From the NCBI GenBank assembly GCA_035687045.1, contig DASRYU010000178.1, positions 1 through 11,358 on the forward strand: DNA of 11,358 nucleotides, written 5' to 3'. The notes beneath the pieces were generated by a model. It saw only the letters and a list, made by a program, of their open reading frames with translations, did not search any database and was not told the origin of the DNA. Positions 1 to 6,907 of the stretch are shown here, in pieces. Source of the stretch: JAJPHT01 sp035687045 (GTDB lineage: Archaea; Thermoplasmatota; SW-10-69-26; JACQPN01; JAJPHT01). Every line of letters begins with the position of its first letter. Position 1 is the stretch's first letter. The translations under genes were made by a program, and so were the position numbers.

Positions 1-464
1 ACGTCGCGCGGGTCGATGCGACGCGCGCGCAGGAGGCGCTCGAGGTTCGCCCACTTGTCGTGCTGCAGGTCGTACCGGCCCGTGACGCGGCCGTTCGCGA
101 CCTCTGCGGGCGTGCAGACGAGGTGGTCGACGCCGAAGAGCTCGCGCGTCGCCTGCGCGAGGTAGTCGGGCTGGTCCGTCGTCACCGCGACCTCCATGCC
201 CGCGTCGTGCCATCGCTGGACGGCGTCGGCGATGCCGGGCGTCCACCGGTCGCTCTCGCGCAGGACGGCGAGCATCTCGTCCACCCGGCGGCCCACGAAG
301 TGCTTGTGGTCGACGTGGAACGTCTCGTCGGCGCTCATCTTCCCCTCGAAGTAGAGGCGCGTCGTCTCCTCCAGCTTGTCGCCGAAGCCGAGCGCGTCGG
401 CGACGGCGTTGAAGATGGCGGGGTGGATGAGCGTCCCGTCGAGGTCGAGGCTAACCAGGCGCAC
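1..464 (-). CDS. HAD-superfamily phosphatase, SerB-like (3' part outside window)
   Basis: The first 154 residues of a HAD hydrolase read leftward off the window edge. Motif I is DLDGT (Asp7 nucleophile, Asp9 acid/base). A motif II Thr lies in VTTD (about residues 94-97), and a motif III candidate is Lys137 in HDKW. An insert of about 60 residues between motif I and the region before motif II fits an alpha-helical C1 cap as in phosphoserine phosphatase-like enzymes. Motif IV (acidic pair) would lie outside the window. The start is a GTG at 462-464, chosen because DLDGT then sits at the N-terminus as usual. It overlaps the upstream thiolase gene by 14 nt, so translation is probably coupled. The substrate cannot be told; a small phosphorylated metabolite is typical of the family. 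Confidence 0.85.
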   Translation of the reverse strand, partial: MRLVSLDLDGTLIHPAIFNAVADALGFGDKLEETTRLYFEGKMSADETFHVDHKHFVGRRVDEMLAVLRESDRWTPGIADAVQRWHDAGMEVAVTTDQPDYLAQATRELFGVDHLVCTPAEVANGRVTGRYDLQHDKWANLERLLRARRIDPRD

Positions 465-1377
465 GGATCTTCCCTCCGACGGTCTCGATGAGGGCGCAAG
501 CGCGGCAGCGCTCGCCCGACGACGGCTCGCCGCACGCGTCGCACGCGCGCAGCGGCGCCTTGGAGACAAGAAGCGGCGCGAGCCGGTCGTAGCCCGCGAC
601 AAGCGCGTGGCGCGTCCCCGGCGACTCCTCCTCGAGCTGGAGGAGGAGGTCGCGGTAGCGGCCGCGCGTCGCCTCCGTCGCGTAGGGGCACTCGCCGTCG
701 TGATAGCTCCAGCCGCGCAGGATCGCGTAGAGGGCGACCTCGCGCTCCGGGATCATGCGCAGCGGCAGGATGCGCGGCACGAGCCCTGGCTGCACGTGCT
801 CGGGGCGGTGCGGCCCCATCTTCGCGAGCCGGTCGACGTCTCCCTTGAGGTGGTTCATCAGGATGGTCTGCGCGACGTCGTCGAGGTTGTGCCCCGTGGC
901 GAGGTGCGTCGCGCCCGCGCGCTTCGCGGCCTCGTTGAGGTTGCGCCGGCGCATGACGCCGCAGTACGCGCACGGGAGCATCGTGCGGCCAGGATGCGCG
1001 ACGACGCGGTCCATCGTCACGCCCGCCGTCTCCTCGTACGAGAGGACGTGGTGCGGCACGCCGATCTCCGCGCAGTGGCGCGCGGCGGTCTCGATGCTGG
1101 GCGGGCGGTACCCTGCGATGCCCTCGTCGATGGTGACGGCGACAAGCTCGAGCGCGGGGTTCCCGCGGAACGTCTCGTGGAGAAGGCGCAGCGCGACGAC
1201 GCTGTCCTTGCCGCCGCTCACGGCGACGGCGATGCGTCCGCGCCGGAAGGGGCCCTGGTGGCGCAGCTCGCGGCGCACGCGGCGCTCGACGAGCTCGCAG
1301 AAGTGCTCGGCGCAAAGGTGCTCCCCGGCGTAGCGGGCGAGGTAGACGCTCGCTTTCCCGCAGCTACACGAGGGCAC
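451..1377 (-). CDS. ttuA/ncs6: Ncs6/TtuA-type tRNA 2-thiouridine synthase (PP-loop, zinc-finger)
   Basis: This enzyme adenylates a tRNA uridine with ATP and replaces its oxygen with sulfur. From the GTG start at 1377 it is 308 aa, normal for the family. Visible in order: an N-terminal zinc-finger region with Cys4, Cys6, Cys22 and His25 (CAEHF); the PP-loop SGGKDS at 54-59; CAYC with Cys136 and Cys139; GHNLDD at 162-167; Cys230 in ECPY; and a C-terminal zinc finger with cysteines 279, 282, 291 and 294. Cys136, Cys139 and Cys230 correspond to the three cysteines that hold the [4Fe-4S] cluster in TtuA-type enzymes. The frame stays open upstream to 1593, but the extra 72 residues are arginine-rich, lie inside the upstream gene and do not resemble the family. 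GTG at 1377 has GGAG just upstream and overlaps the previous stop by 14 nt. Whether it modifies U34 (Ncs6) or U54 (TtuA) cannot be decided here. Confidence 0.9.
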   Translation of the reverse strand: MPSCSCGKASVYLARYAGEHLCAEHFCELVERRVRRELRHQGPFRRGRIAVAVSGGKDSVVALRLLHETFRGNPALELVAVTIDEGIAGYRPPSIETAARHCAEIGVPHHVLSYEETAGVTMDRVVAHPGRTMLPCAYCGVMRRRNLNEAAKRAGATHLATGHNLDDVAQTILMNHLKGDVDRLAKMGPHRPEHVQPGLVPRILPLRMIPEREVALYAILRGWSYHDGECPYATEATRGRYRDLLLQLEEESPGTRHALVAGYDRLAPLLVSKAPLRACDACGEPSSGERCRACALIETVGGKIRAPG

Positions 1378-2158
1378 GCGGCTCCATCGACGCGGCCTCG
1401 TCATGAGCTTTTGCGCCGCGCGGGCCGCGCAGGAGCGCGACGGCGACGCAGCCCACGCCCGCGTGGAGCGCGCCGCTGCCCAGCGCGTGGAGCGCGAAGG
1501 CGGCGTGGACGATGCCCTCGATCGGGCGCAGCTCGCCCAGCGCGAGAAGCGTCGCCATGGCCGCCGCCGCGAGGAGGCCGCCGCCGGCACCAAGCGCGAC
1601 GCCGAGCGCGCGCAGGTCCCGCCGCGCCTCCCCGGTCAGCGTCGCGAGCGCGGACAGGAGGAGCGCGGCCACCAGGATGCCGAGCAGGTTGTAGACCAGC
1701 GCGTCCCGCATCCCGGTCCGGGAGAACGCCGGGTTGTTCGCGACCTGCACGACGAGCGCGGCCGCGAGGAGCCCGAGAAAAGCGAGGGAGGCGCCGTGAG
1801 GTCGTCGGCCCCGCGCGCGGACCCAGCGCAGCGCCGCGAGGGCCAGCGCGACCGGGACGGCCGCCCACGCCGCGAAGCCGACGGCGGAGTAAGCGGGCGG
1901 CACGCGCACCGGGAAGAGCGTGAGAAGGAGGGGGAGCGCGGCGAGGACGGCGAGGGGGATCCAGCCGGGCGCGCGGGGGCCGCGCGCGGTGAGGGCGAGC
2001 GCGAGCGTCAGCACGAAGTAGGAGGTGACGAAGAGGATGCTCGACGCGCGAACGAAGGAGGGGACGGGCAGGCCCAGCGAGGACTGCAGCGCCTGGAGCA
2101 GGCCCCCGACCACGGGAAGCGCGGGCGCGACGGCGGCGGCGACGACGAGCGGGCGCAT
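1364..2158 (-). CDS. Eight-helix integral membrane protein of unknown function
   Basis: A 264-aa, Ala/Leu-rich protein that I do not recognise. Hydrophobic stretches near residues 3-24, 39-59, 65-84, 90-113, 122-142, 153-175, 183-208 and 215-243 suggest about eight transmembrane helices, joined by short Arg-rich loops (for example 111-120, RWVRARGRRP). The tail after residue 244 is short, polar and cytosol-like. No catalytic motif, transporter signature or metal site stands out. The ATG at 2158 lies 43 nt after proC on the same strand, and the stop overlaps the thiolase start, so it sits in the middle of an operon with proC, the thiolase and the HAD phosphatase. That placement does not reveal its role. 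No good Shine-Dalgarno is visible upstream. Confidence 0.75.
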   Translation of the reverse strand: MRPLVVAAAVAPALPVVGGLLQALQSSLGLPVPSFVRASSILFVTSYFVLTLALALTARGPRAPGWIPLAVLAALPLLLTLFPVRVPPAYSAVGFAAWAAVPVALALAALRWVRARGRRPHGASLAFLGLLAAALVVQVANNPAFSRTGMRDALVYNLLGILVAALLLSALATLTGEARRDLRALGVALGAGGGLLAAAAMATLLALGELRPIEGIVHAAFALHALGSGALHAGVGCVAVALLRGPRGAKAHDEAASMEPRALV

Positions 2159-2201
2159 GGGCGGCGAGGCGCGGCAGGGGACGAAACGGTTTCGCCACGC
2201 G

Positions 2202-3020
2202 CTACTTGCGCGCGCCCTTCCCGAGCTCCTCGCTTCGCTTGGCCGCGGCCTCGACGGCGTCGATGAGGATGGCGCGGAACCCCCCGCGCTCCATGGTATG
2301 GAGCGCCGCGATGGCCGTGCCGCCCGGCGAGGTGACGCGGTCCTTGAGGCGCGCCGGGTGCTCGCCGCTCATCTGCGCCATCTTGGCCGCGCCGAGCACG
2401 GTCTGGATGGTGAGGGCCATCGCGACGTCGCGCGAGAGGCCGACCTTGACGCCCGCGTCGGCGAGCCCTTCGATGATCTGGAAGACGTACATCGGCCCCG
2501 TGCCGGAGAGGCCGGTGACCGCGTCCATGAGGTACTCGTCGACTTCGACGGCGATGCCGACGCTCTCGAAGATGGCGCGCGCGATCGCCCCGTGCTCGCG
2601 CTTCGCCTGCTTTCCGAAGCAGTAGGCCGTCGCACCCGCGTCCACGTGCACGGGCAGGTTCGGCATCGTGCGGACGACGCTCGCCCCCGGCACGCTCGCC
2701 TCGATGGCTTCGGTCGACACGCCGGCGGCGATGCTGATGAGGAGCTGGCCCGGCTTGACGACGGGTCGGATCTCGTCGAGGAGCGCGGGCAGGATCTGCG
2801 GCTTCACCGCGAGCACGAGGACGTCCGCGCCCTCCGCCGCCTTGCGGTTGTCCGTGTGCGCCTCGATGCCCGTCTCCTTCGCGAGCGCGGCCGCCGTCTC
2901 CGGCCGCCGCGTCGTCGCGACGAAGTTCCCGGGGCTCGCCCACTTCGCCTTGAGCATCCCGCGCACGAGCGCGCGGCCCATGTTGCCCGCGCCCAGCACC
3001 GCGATGCGTTGCCCTTGCAT
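2202..3020 (-). CDS. proC: Pyrroline-5-carboxylate reductase
   Basis: Catalyses the last step of proline synthesis, reduction of 1-pyrroline-5-carboxylate to L-proline with NAD(P)H, in the cytosol. The 272-aa length is normal. An N-terminal Rossmann fold is marked by GAGNMG at 10-15 and followed by AVKP at 71-74 and TMPN at 118-121. The C-terminal dimerisation and substrate domain has GLSGTGPMYVF at 170-180 and the family signature region LKDRVTSPGGTAIAAL at 225-240, including the SPGGT turn that holds the substrate carboxylate. The ATG at 3020 places the Rossmann motif at the usual distance from the N-terminus. A TATA-like element about 28 nt upstream suggests its own, possibly leaderless, promoter. 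It is the first gene of the leftmost minus-strand run. Confidence 0.96.
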   Translation of the reverse strand: MQGQRIAVLGAGNMGRALVRGMLKAKWASPGNFVATTRRPETAAALAKETGIEAHTDNRKAAEGADVLVLAVKPQILPALLDEIRPVVKPGQLLISIAAGVSTEAIEASVPGASVVRTMPNLPVHVDAGATAYCFGKQAKREHGAIARAIFESVGIAVEVDEYLMDAVTGLSGTGPMYVFQIIEGLADAGVKVGLSRDVAMALTIQTVLGAAKMAQMSGEHPARLKDRVTSPGGTAIAALHTMERGGFRAILIDAVEAAAKRSEELGKGARK

Positions 3021-3044
3021 GCTTGTCCAGCCGCCCCCTGACTA

Positions 3045-3051
3045 CATGAAG
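3045..3051 (-). promoter_or_regulatory. TATA-like element for proC
   Basis: Read on the minus strand this is CTTCATG, 25-31 nt before the proC ATG, the spacing expected for a leaderless or nearly leaderless archaeal transcript. Similar TTSAA-type elements precede other starts in this window at the same distance. The 62-nt gap to the metalloprotease gene is otherwise GC-rich, and I see no clear terminator in it. Confidence 0.35.
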
Positions 3052-3082
3052 CGTGCGGGAAAGGGGGCGGGGCCGCGTTGCC

Positions 3083-3883
3083 TCAGAGGCCGGTGGTCCC
3101 GCGAGGCGCGCCGCAGCCGGGGTCGACGGCGCAGCGCTTCCCCAGCTCCAGGTACGCGGCGATGTCGGCGCGGTCGTCCGCGTCGAAGCGCAGCGGCTGG
3201 CTCCCGGGCTGGACAAGCTCGAGCGTCGAGCCTAAGCGGTCGTGCCAGGCGTACATGACGCTCTCCTCGGAGGTGCTGTGGCAGCCTCCGTCGCTGCGCG
3301 GGCGCACCATCGGCACGCCGCAGCCGACGAGCCCGACCGTGTGGCCCATCTCGTGCGTGAGCGTCTGCTGCACGTCGAGAGCGAAGCTCGGGTGGGCGCG
3401 CCCCAGCGGCTGGATCCGCGCATGCTCGTCGGGAAAGACCGCCGCGACGTTCTCCAGGGCGTAGCCCCGGAGCGGGCGGTCCGCGCGCACCGTTCCGTCG
3501 AGCGCGAGGACGTGGAGGATCGCCGAGCGGCCGCTGCCGTAGCCCTCCGCGCTCGCCGGGTCGTCCCGCGTCGCGTGCGAGAGCGCGAGGAGCTCGTCGA
3601 GCGACCATTCGCGCGACGGGTCGGGGTCGTGGCCCGCGATCTCGCGCACGCTGCCAAGCCTCACCTCGCGCTTCGTGAGCGTCCGCAGCTCCGCGATGGC
3701 GCCATCGAGCGCCGCGCGTGGCAGCTCGCGGCCGGGCGCGTGATCCACCTCCACGAGGATCTCCTGGAAGAACATGTCCCACAGGAGCGCCTGCGGCGGC
3801 GTGGGGACCCAGGGGTCGTCGGCGGGGCGCGCGCAGCCGGCCGCAAGGAGCGCGACAGCGAGCGCGCCCGCCGCGAGCCTCAC
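3083..3883 (-). CDS. Metzincin-like zinc metalloprotease, predicted lipoprotein
   Basis: A 266-aa predicted extracytoplasmic lipoprotein. Residues 1-17 form a short signal peptide ending AAGC, with Cys17 as lipidation site (Ala at -3 is less common than Leu). The catalytic helix HEMGHTVGL (177-185) supplies His177, Glu178 and His181. The usual third His of HExxHxxGxxH is replaced by Gly187. About 14 residues later a cysteine pair (Cys188, Cys201) brackets a loop followed by His202, which probably provides the third ligand, as I recall for a group of bacterial and archaeal secreted proteases with a delayed His. SVMYAW (208-213) is a good Met-turn with Met210, supporting a metzincin fold. The GTG start overlaps the upstream stop as GTGA and has a GGTGA Shine-Dalgarno core 3 nt before it, implying coupling to the Cys-rich protein. 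Substrate unknown. Confidence 0.75.
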   Translation of the reverse strand: MRLAAGALAVALLAAGCARPADDPWVPTPPQALLWDMFFQEILVEVDHAPGRELPRAALDGAIAELRTLTKREVRLGSVREIAGHDPDPSREWSLDELLALSHATRDDPASAEGYGSGRSAILHVLALDGTVRADRPLRGYALENVAAVFPDEHARIQPLGRAHPSFALDVQQTLTHEMGHTVGLVGCGVPMVRPRSDGGCHSTSEESVMYAWHDRLGSTLELVQPGSQPLRFDADDRADIAAYLELGKRCAVDPGCGAPRGTTGL

Positions 3884-4344
3884 GCGTCACCACCGTGGTG
3901 CTCGAAGGGCGGGATGACGCCGGGAAGCGGCCCGACGAGGCACTTGTCGGGGTCGCGCGGGTCGTGCACGGTGCAGGCGGGCGGCTCGCCGCCGCCGGTG
4001 CACCCGCAGCTGCAGTCGAAGAGCGCGTGCGAGTCGTTGTCGAAGGGGTTCCACGGGTTGTGCGCGTCCTCGCACTGCTCGCTGGACGCCACGCAATTGC
4101 ACACGGGCGTCTCGCCCGGCGCGCACGTGGGGAGGTTGCACTGCGTGAAGCTGCAGTGCCCCTCGCTCCCGCACGCGGCGCCGCGGGCGATGCCGGTGAG
4201 GGTCAGCGGCCGCTCGCCGAAGAGCTCGGCGAGGCGGTCCAGCGAGCCCTCCGCGGGCGCGGCGCGCGCGGGAGGGTCGGCGAGGGCGGCGGGCATGGCG
4301 AGTGCGGCGATGGCGAGTGCGGCGAAGATGTGTTGTGTTCGCAT
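3880..4344 (-). CDS. Secreted cysteine-rich protein of unknown function
   Basis: A 154-aa protein I do not recognise. A hydrophobic signal peptide (about residues 6-20) ends with a plausible cleavage site after ALA (residue 22). The mature part carries 12 cysteines (58, 64, 69, 74, 82, 84, 91, 111, 113, 115, 124, 135), an even number that fits six disulfides in a small extracellular domain; CSCGC at 111-115 is notable. The C-terminus has a His pair (149-150). It lies 15 nt after the FKBP-like lipoprotein gene and shares a 4-nt stop/start overlap with the metalloprotease gene, so co-translation with the protease is very likely. Possible roles, all inferred, are a protease partner, inhibitor or substrate. 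A metal-binding role is an alternative, though cysteines outside the cell are more often disulfide-bonded. Confidence 0.7.
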   Translation of the reverse strand: MRTQHIFAALAIAALAMPAALADPPARAAPAEGSLDRLAELFGERPLTLTGIARGAACGSEGHCSFTQCNLPTCAPGETPVCNCVASSEQCEDAHNPWNPFDNDSHALFDCSCGCTGGGEPPACTVHDPRDPDKCLVGPLPGVIPPFEHHGGDA

Positions 4345-4359
4345 CGTGTCACGTTCCTG

Positions 4360-5193
4360 TCAGTGATGGTGAGGTATGGAGGCGGGGAGAGAGGGGGGCG
4401 CGCCTTCGGGCGGCGCGCCGTCGAAGAAGGTGACCTCCAGGTCGACCGTGCGGCCGACGAGCGCCGGCTCGGCCGCGCCGACGTAGCGGTCGACGACGAA
4501 GGCGTCCTCGCGCTCCTCGCGCACGAGGTAGTAGCCGCTCGCGAGGAGCTGGCGCGGCGCCTGGCAGTTGGCGTGCGCGGTGAATGCGCCTTCGGGCGCC
4601 TCGAGGCGGAAGCGCACGATGCCGCCGGGGAGGGGCTCCGCGGCGAGCTCAAGGCCGACGGCGCGCGGGAGAGGGAGGCGGAGCGGCGCGTCGATGGCGT
4701 AGCGGAGGACGAGAAGCTCCTCGTCGGCGGCGAGCACGTCGAGCGGGATGAGCCCGAGGTAGTGCATCCGCGCGCCGGCGGTGGCGTTGGCGAGGTTCTC
4801 GTCCACCTGCGCCCGCCGCAGGATCTCGTAGCGCGGGACGTCGAGGTGGCGCGCGATCTCGAGCCGCTCCTGCCGCAGCTCGGGCACGACGTGCCCCTCG
4901 AAGCGCAGGGTGGCGTTGGGCGGCGCGCGCTGGAGCGCGTCGAGGAAGGGCGTCCAGAGGGAGAGGCGCGAGGGCGCCGCCTCGCGTGGCCACCAGAGGT
5001 GGCCCTCCGGGATGCTGGGATCCGCCAGGACGCCCCCCTCGCCCGGCCACGAGCTGTACAGGAGCGTCCCGTCCGCGTCCGTCACGCGCACGTGCGCCCA
5101 GCGCGGAGCGTCCGGGTCCTGCGCGGGGGCGGCGGGGCCGCCGAGGCAGCCGGCGAGGAGCACGAGGGGCAGGAGGAGGCGAAGCCGCGTCAT
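4360..5193 (-). CDS. Lipoprotein with a divergent FKBP/SlyD-like fold
   Basis: A 277-aa predicted lipoprotein with a clear lipobox LAGC at 13-16 (Cys16). By eye, several segments match landmarks of archaeal FKBP-type prolyl isomerases in the right order: DADGTLLYSS (39-48) against the DGTxFDSS strand; FLDALQRAPPNATLRFE (83-99) against the FEEALxGMKxGE helix-strand; DVPRYEI (118-124) against VPRxxF of the archaeal insert; and ALVGRTVDLEVTF (244-256) against PLAGKTLxFEV at the end of the fold. About 90 residues of unrecognised sequence separate the last two, and the aromatic active site looks eroded, so isomerase activity is doubtful. It ends in HHH. It is the first gene of a three-gene minus-strand run with the Cys-rich protein and the protease, so a folding or scaffold role for secreted proteins is plausible. 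The FKBP link rests on my pattern matching only. Confidence 0.65.
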   Translation of the reverse strand: MTRLRLLLPLVLLAGCLGGPAAPAQDPDAPRWAHVRVTDADGTLLYSSWPGEGGVLADPSIPEGHLWWPREAAPSRLSLWTPFLDALQRAPPNATLRFEGHVVPELRQERLEIARHLDVPRYEILRRAQVDENLANATAGARMHYLGLIPLDVLAADEELLVLRYAIDAPLRLPLPRAVGLELAAEPLPGGIVRFRLEAPEGAFTAHANCQAPRQLLASGYYLVREEREDAFVVDRYVGAAEPALVGRTVDLEVTFFDGAPPEGAPPSLPASIPHHH

Positions 5194-5311
5194 CGTGCGA
5201 GGAGCGCGCGAGGAGGCGATATCAGTTCTCCCCGCGTCGCGTCATGCCGCCCCGGAAGTGCCCGCCGGGCGCAGACGGCATCTTGAAGCCGGGGCCCGAT
5301 GTCGCCCGCCC
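5194..5311. promoter_or_regulatory. Divergent promoter region, lipoprotein operon / MBL hydrolase
   Basis: 118 bp between two diverging starts. On the minus strand TGATAT (5219-5224) lies 26-31 nt before the lipoprotein ATG. On the plus strand CTTGAAG (5282-5288) lies 24-30 nt before the hydrolase ATG. Both distances suit leaderless archaeal transcripts, and neither start has a convincing Shine-Dalgarno. I see no strong inverted repeat between the two elements. Confidence 0.4.
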
Positions 5312-6073
5312 ATGCGCCTCGTCACGCTCGGCACCGCCGCGGCCGGCGTCCCCCGCTCGGGCGACTCGGGGACGGGCGCGCTTCTCGAGAGCGGCCCGAC
5401 GCGCCTTCTTGTCGACTGCGGCGGCGGTGTGCTTGGCGCGCTCGCGAAGCACGCGCCCCTCGAGTCGCTCTCCGGGGTCTTCCTCTCCCATCTTCACAAC
5501 GACCACGTGGCGGACCTCTACCCGCTCGCCCTCTGGGCACGCTTCACCCGGCGGCGCCTCCCGATCTTCGGCCCGGTGGGCACGCGGACCCTCCTCTACC
5601 GTTGGTTCAGCCTCTTCTCCAGCGATCCCGACCCGTACGTGCAGGCGCTCGAGATCACCGAGATGCAGGAGTGGCGCGTGTACACGCTGGGGGAGCTCCG
5701 GTTCATGGCGTGCCCCGTCGAGCACAACGTCGCGTGCTTCGCGCTGCGCGCGGAGGCGGACGGGAAGCGCTTCGTCTACTCGGGCGACACGCGCGCGGGC
5801 GCGCTGCTGGAGGAGGCGGCGCAGGACGCGGACCTCTTCCTCTGCGAGGCGACGTACCAGGACCTGCCCCCGGGCCGCGAGCCCGAGAAGAGCCGCGACC
5901 ACCACATGACGGCGCGGGAGGCGGGCATCGTCGCGCGCAAGGCGCGCGCGAAGCGGCTCGTCCTCACGCACCTCAAGTACGACCTGGACCGCGACCTCTC
6001 GCGGCGGCAGGCGGAAGAGGGGTACGAGGGCGCGGTGGAGCTGGCCGAGCCCGGCAGGGCCTTCGAGGTATGA
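5312..6073 (+). CDS. Metallo-beta-lactamase-fold hydrolase, RNase Z-like superfamily
   Basis: A 253-aa cytosolic MBL-fold enzyme. The metal ligands are visible in order: HLHNDH (60-65) as the HxHxDH motif, His138 in VEHN, Asp159 in YSGDT, and His220 in LTHLKY. CEATY (178-182) and the short architecture (VTLGTAAAGVPRSGDSGTGALLE near the N-terminus, IFGPVGT at 85-91) resemble the RNase Z/YhfI-type branch of single-domain MBL proteins. It lacks a recognisable long RNase Z exosite arm, so tRNA 3' processing is only one possibility; phosphodiester or ester hydrolysis is a safer general call. The frame is open upstream to 4910, but ATG at 5312 places the first beta-strand at the N-terminus and has a TATA-like element 24-30 nt before it. 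It appears monocistronic. Confidence 0.85.
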   Translation: MRLVTLGTAAAGVPRSGDSGTGALLESGPTRLLVDCGGGVLGALAKHAPLESLSGVFLSHLHNDHVADLYPLALWARFTRRRLPIFGPVGTRTLLYRWFSLFSSDPDPYVQALEITEMQEWRVYTLGELRFMACPVEHNVACFALRAEADGKRFVYSGDTRAGALLEEAAQDADLFLCEATYQDLPPGREPEKSRDHHMTAREAGIVARKARAKRLVLTHLKYDLDRDLSRRQAEEGYEGAVELAEPGRAFEV

Positions 6074-6099
6074 CCCGGTGCTATCGTGGGCACCCGGTC
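6072..6099 (+). terminator. Possible 3' hairpin after the MBL hydrolase
   Basis: GACCCGGTGC and GCACCCGGTC form a 10-bp stem with one mismatch and an 8-nt loop, starting at the stop codon. There is no T-tract directly behind it; T-rich sequence begins only near 6130. It may end or protect the hydrolase transcript, but in GC-rich DNA chance is a real alternative. Confidence 0.3.
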
Positions 6100-6127
6100 G
6101 CCACGCGCGGCCGCGCACCCGCCCGAA

Positions 6128-6146
6128 CGTTTTCGTAATGAGAAAC
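6128..6146. promoter_or_regulatory. Putative operator before the regulator gene (imperfect inverted repeat)
   Basis: CGTTTTCGTAATGAGAAAC has arms GTTT(T) and GAAAC around a central spacer. It matches, at 13 of 19 positions and with the same arm spacing, the perfect inverted repeat at 6908-6926 before the next gene. An AT-rich CTTTGAAC element (6149-6156) lies directly downstream and 22-29 nt before the GTG at 6178. This arrangement suggests autoregulation by the encoded winged-helix protein. Confidence 0.5.
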
Positions 6147-6177
6147 ATCTTTGAACGAGGATGACGAAGGTACGCCT

Positions 6178-6894
6178 GTGGCCGAAGCCAACGAGTTCGA
6201 CGTCTACCAGACCGACGTGGGATACGTTGCCGTCACGAACGAGGTCCGCCGCACCATCTTGGAGGCGCTCTCGAAGAAGGAGCGCGACCTCAACGAGCTC
6301 GTGAAGATCACGGGGAAGGCGAAGCCGACCCTCTCCAACATCCACATGCGCGAGCTCCTCACCCAGAAGCTCATCGAGGAGCTGGCGCACCCGACGGACG
6401 CCCGGCGCAAGCTGTATCGCATCAAGGGGCACCGCATCGGCAGCTCCAACATCCCGATCGAGCAGCTGCGCGGAGCGGTCAAGCGGTACGTGAGCGTCAG
6501 CCCGCTCGCGCACGCCTTGCCCCTCCAGCAGGTGATGGACGTGCTGCTGGCGGGCGGCCCACGCTCGCAGGAGGTCATCCAGCGCCAGGCGACGCGCCTC
6601 GGGGAGCTCGCCGCCCCGCTCCTCGCCGCCCCGGACGTCCGCGAGCTCCTGCCGCGCGTGGCAGCATACTGGGAGCGCGAGGGGATCACGCGCACGGCGC
6701 GCATCGACCTCGAGCGCCTCGGCCTCGAGCTCGACGTGAACCCGCGCTACGCCCAGACGAAGGAGGCGCTCAAGCTGACAGCGACCCTTCTCGCCGGCTT
6801 CCTTCGCGGCGTTCTCCCCAAGCAGCATGCTTCGGCGACGACCGCAGGCGAGGCGATCGGCCCGCAGCGGGTGCGCGTCTCGCTTGGCCGATAG
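6178..6894 (+). CDS. Winged-helix transcriptional regulator with V4R-like C-terminal domain
   Basis: A 238-aa likely DNA-binding regulator. Residues about 12-85 form an ArsR-type winged helix: a helix with NEVRRTILEAL, the LNELVKITG / KPTLSNIHMRELL helix-turn-helix, and a wing around ARRKLYRI. After a linker, residues about 110-215 (QATRLGELAAPLL, a WEREG segment, then LLAGFLRGVL) look like a V4R ligand-binding domain, but the cysteines and histidine that bind metal in some V4R proteins are absent, so it may sense something else. I prefer the GTG at 6178: a TATA-like TTTGAAC lies 22-28 nt before it, and a TTG start at 6151 would sit on that element. With TTG the protein is 247 aa. Paired inverted repeats before this gene and the next make it the obvious candidate controller of both. 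The V4R call is tentative. Confidence 0.8.
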   Translation: MAEANEFDVYQTDVGYVAVTNEVRRTILEALSKKERDLNELVKITGKAKPTLSNIHMRELLTQKLIEELAHPTDARRKLYRIKGHRIGSSNIPIEQLRGAVKRYVSVSPLAHALPLQQVMDVLLAGGPRSQEVIQRQATRLGELAAPLLAAPDVRELLPRVAAYWEREGITRTARIDLERLGLELDVNPRYAQTKEALKLTATLLAGFLRGVLPKQHASATTAGEAIGPQRVRVSLGR

Positions 6895-6907
6895 TTCGTT
6901 TTGCGTC

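Noticed and set aside
1378..1593. N-terminal extension of the thiolase by 72 residues
   Set aside because: Arg/Ser/Ala-rich, entirely inside the upstream membrane protein gene, and absent from the family; the GTG at 1377 gives the normal length.
376..1923. A 515-codon plus-strand open frame
   Set aside because: Arg/Ala-rich shadow opposite the HAD, thiolase and membrane protein genes, with no recognisable motif.
3077..3092. Short palindrome near the end of the metalloprotease gene as a terminator
   Set aside because: The arms are 5 bp with a 1-nt loop and no T-tract follows; not better than chance at this GC content.
3718..5286. A 522-codon plus-strand open frame
   Set aside because: Runs antisense through three coherent exported-protein genes with signal peptides or lipoboxes; its own product has no domain features.
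4910..5311. N-terminal extension of the MBL hydrolase by 134 residues
   Set aside because: It overlaps the divergent lipoprotein gene and its promoter, and the MBL fold starts exactly at the ATG at 5312.
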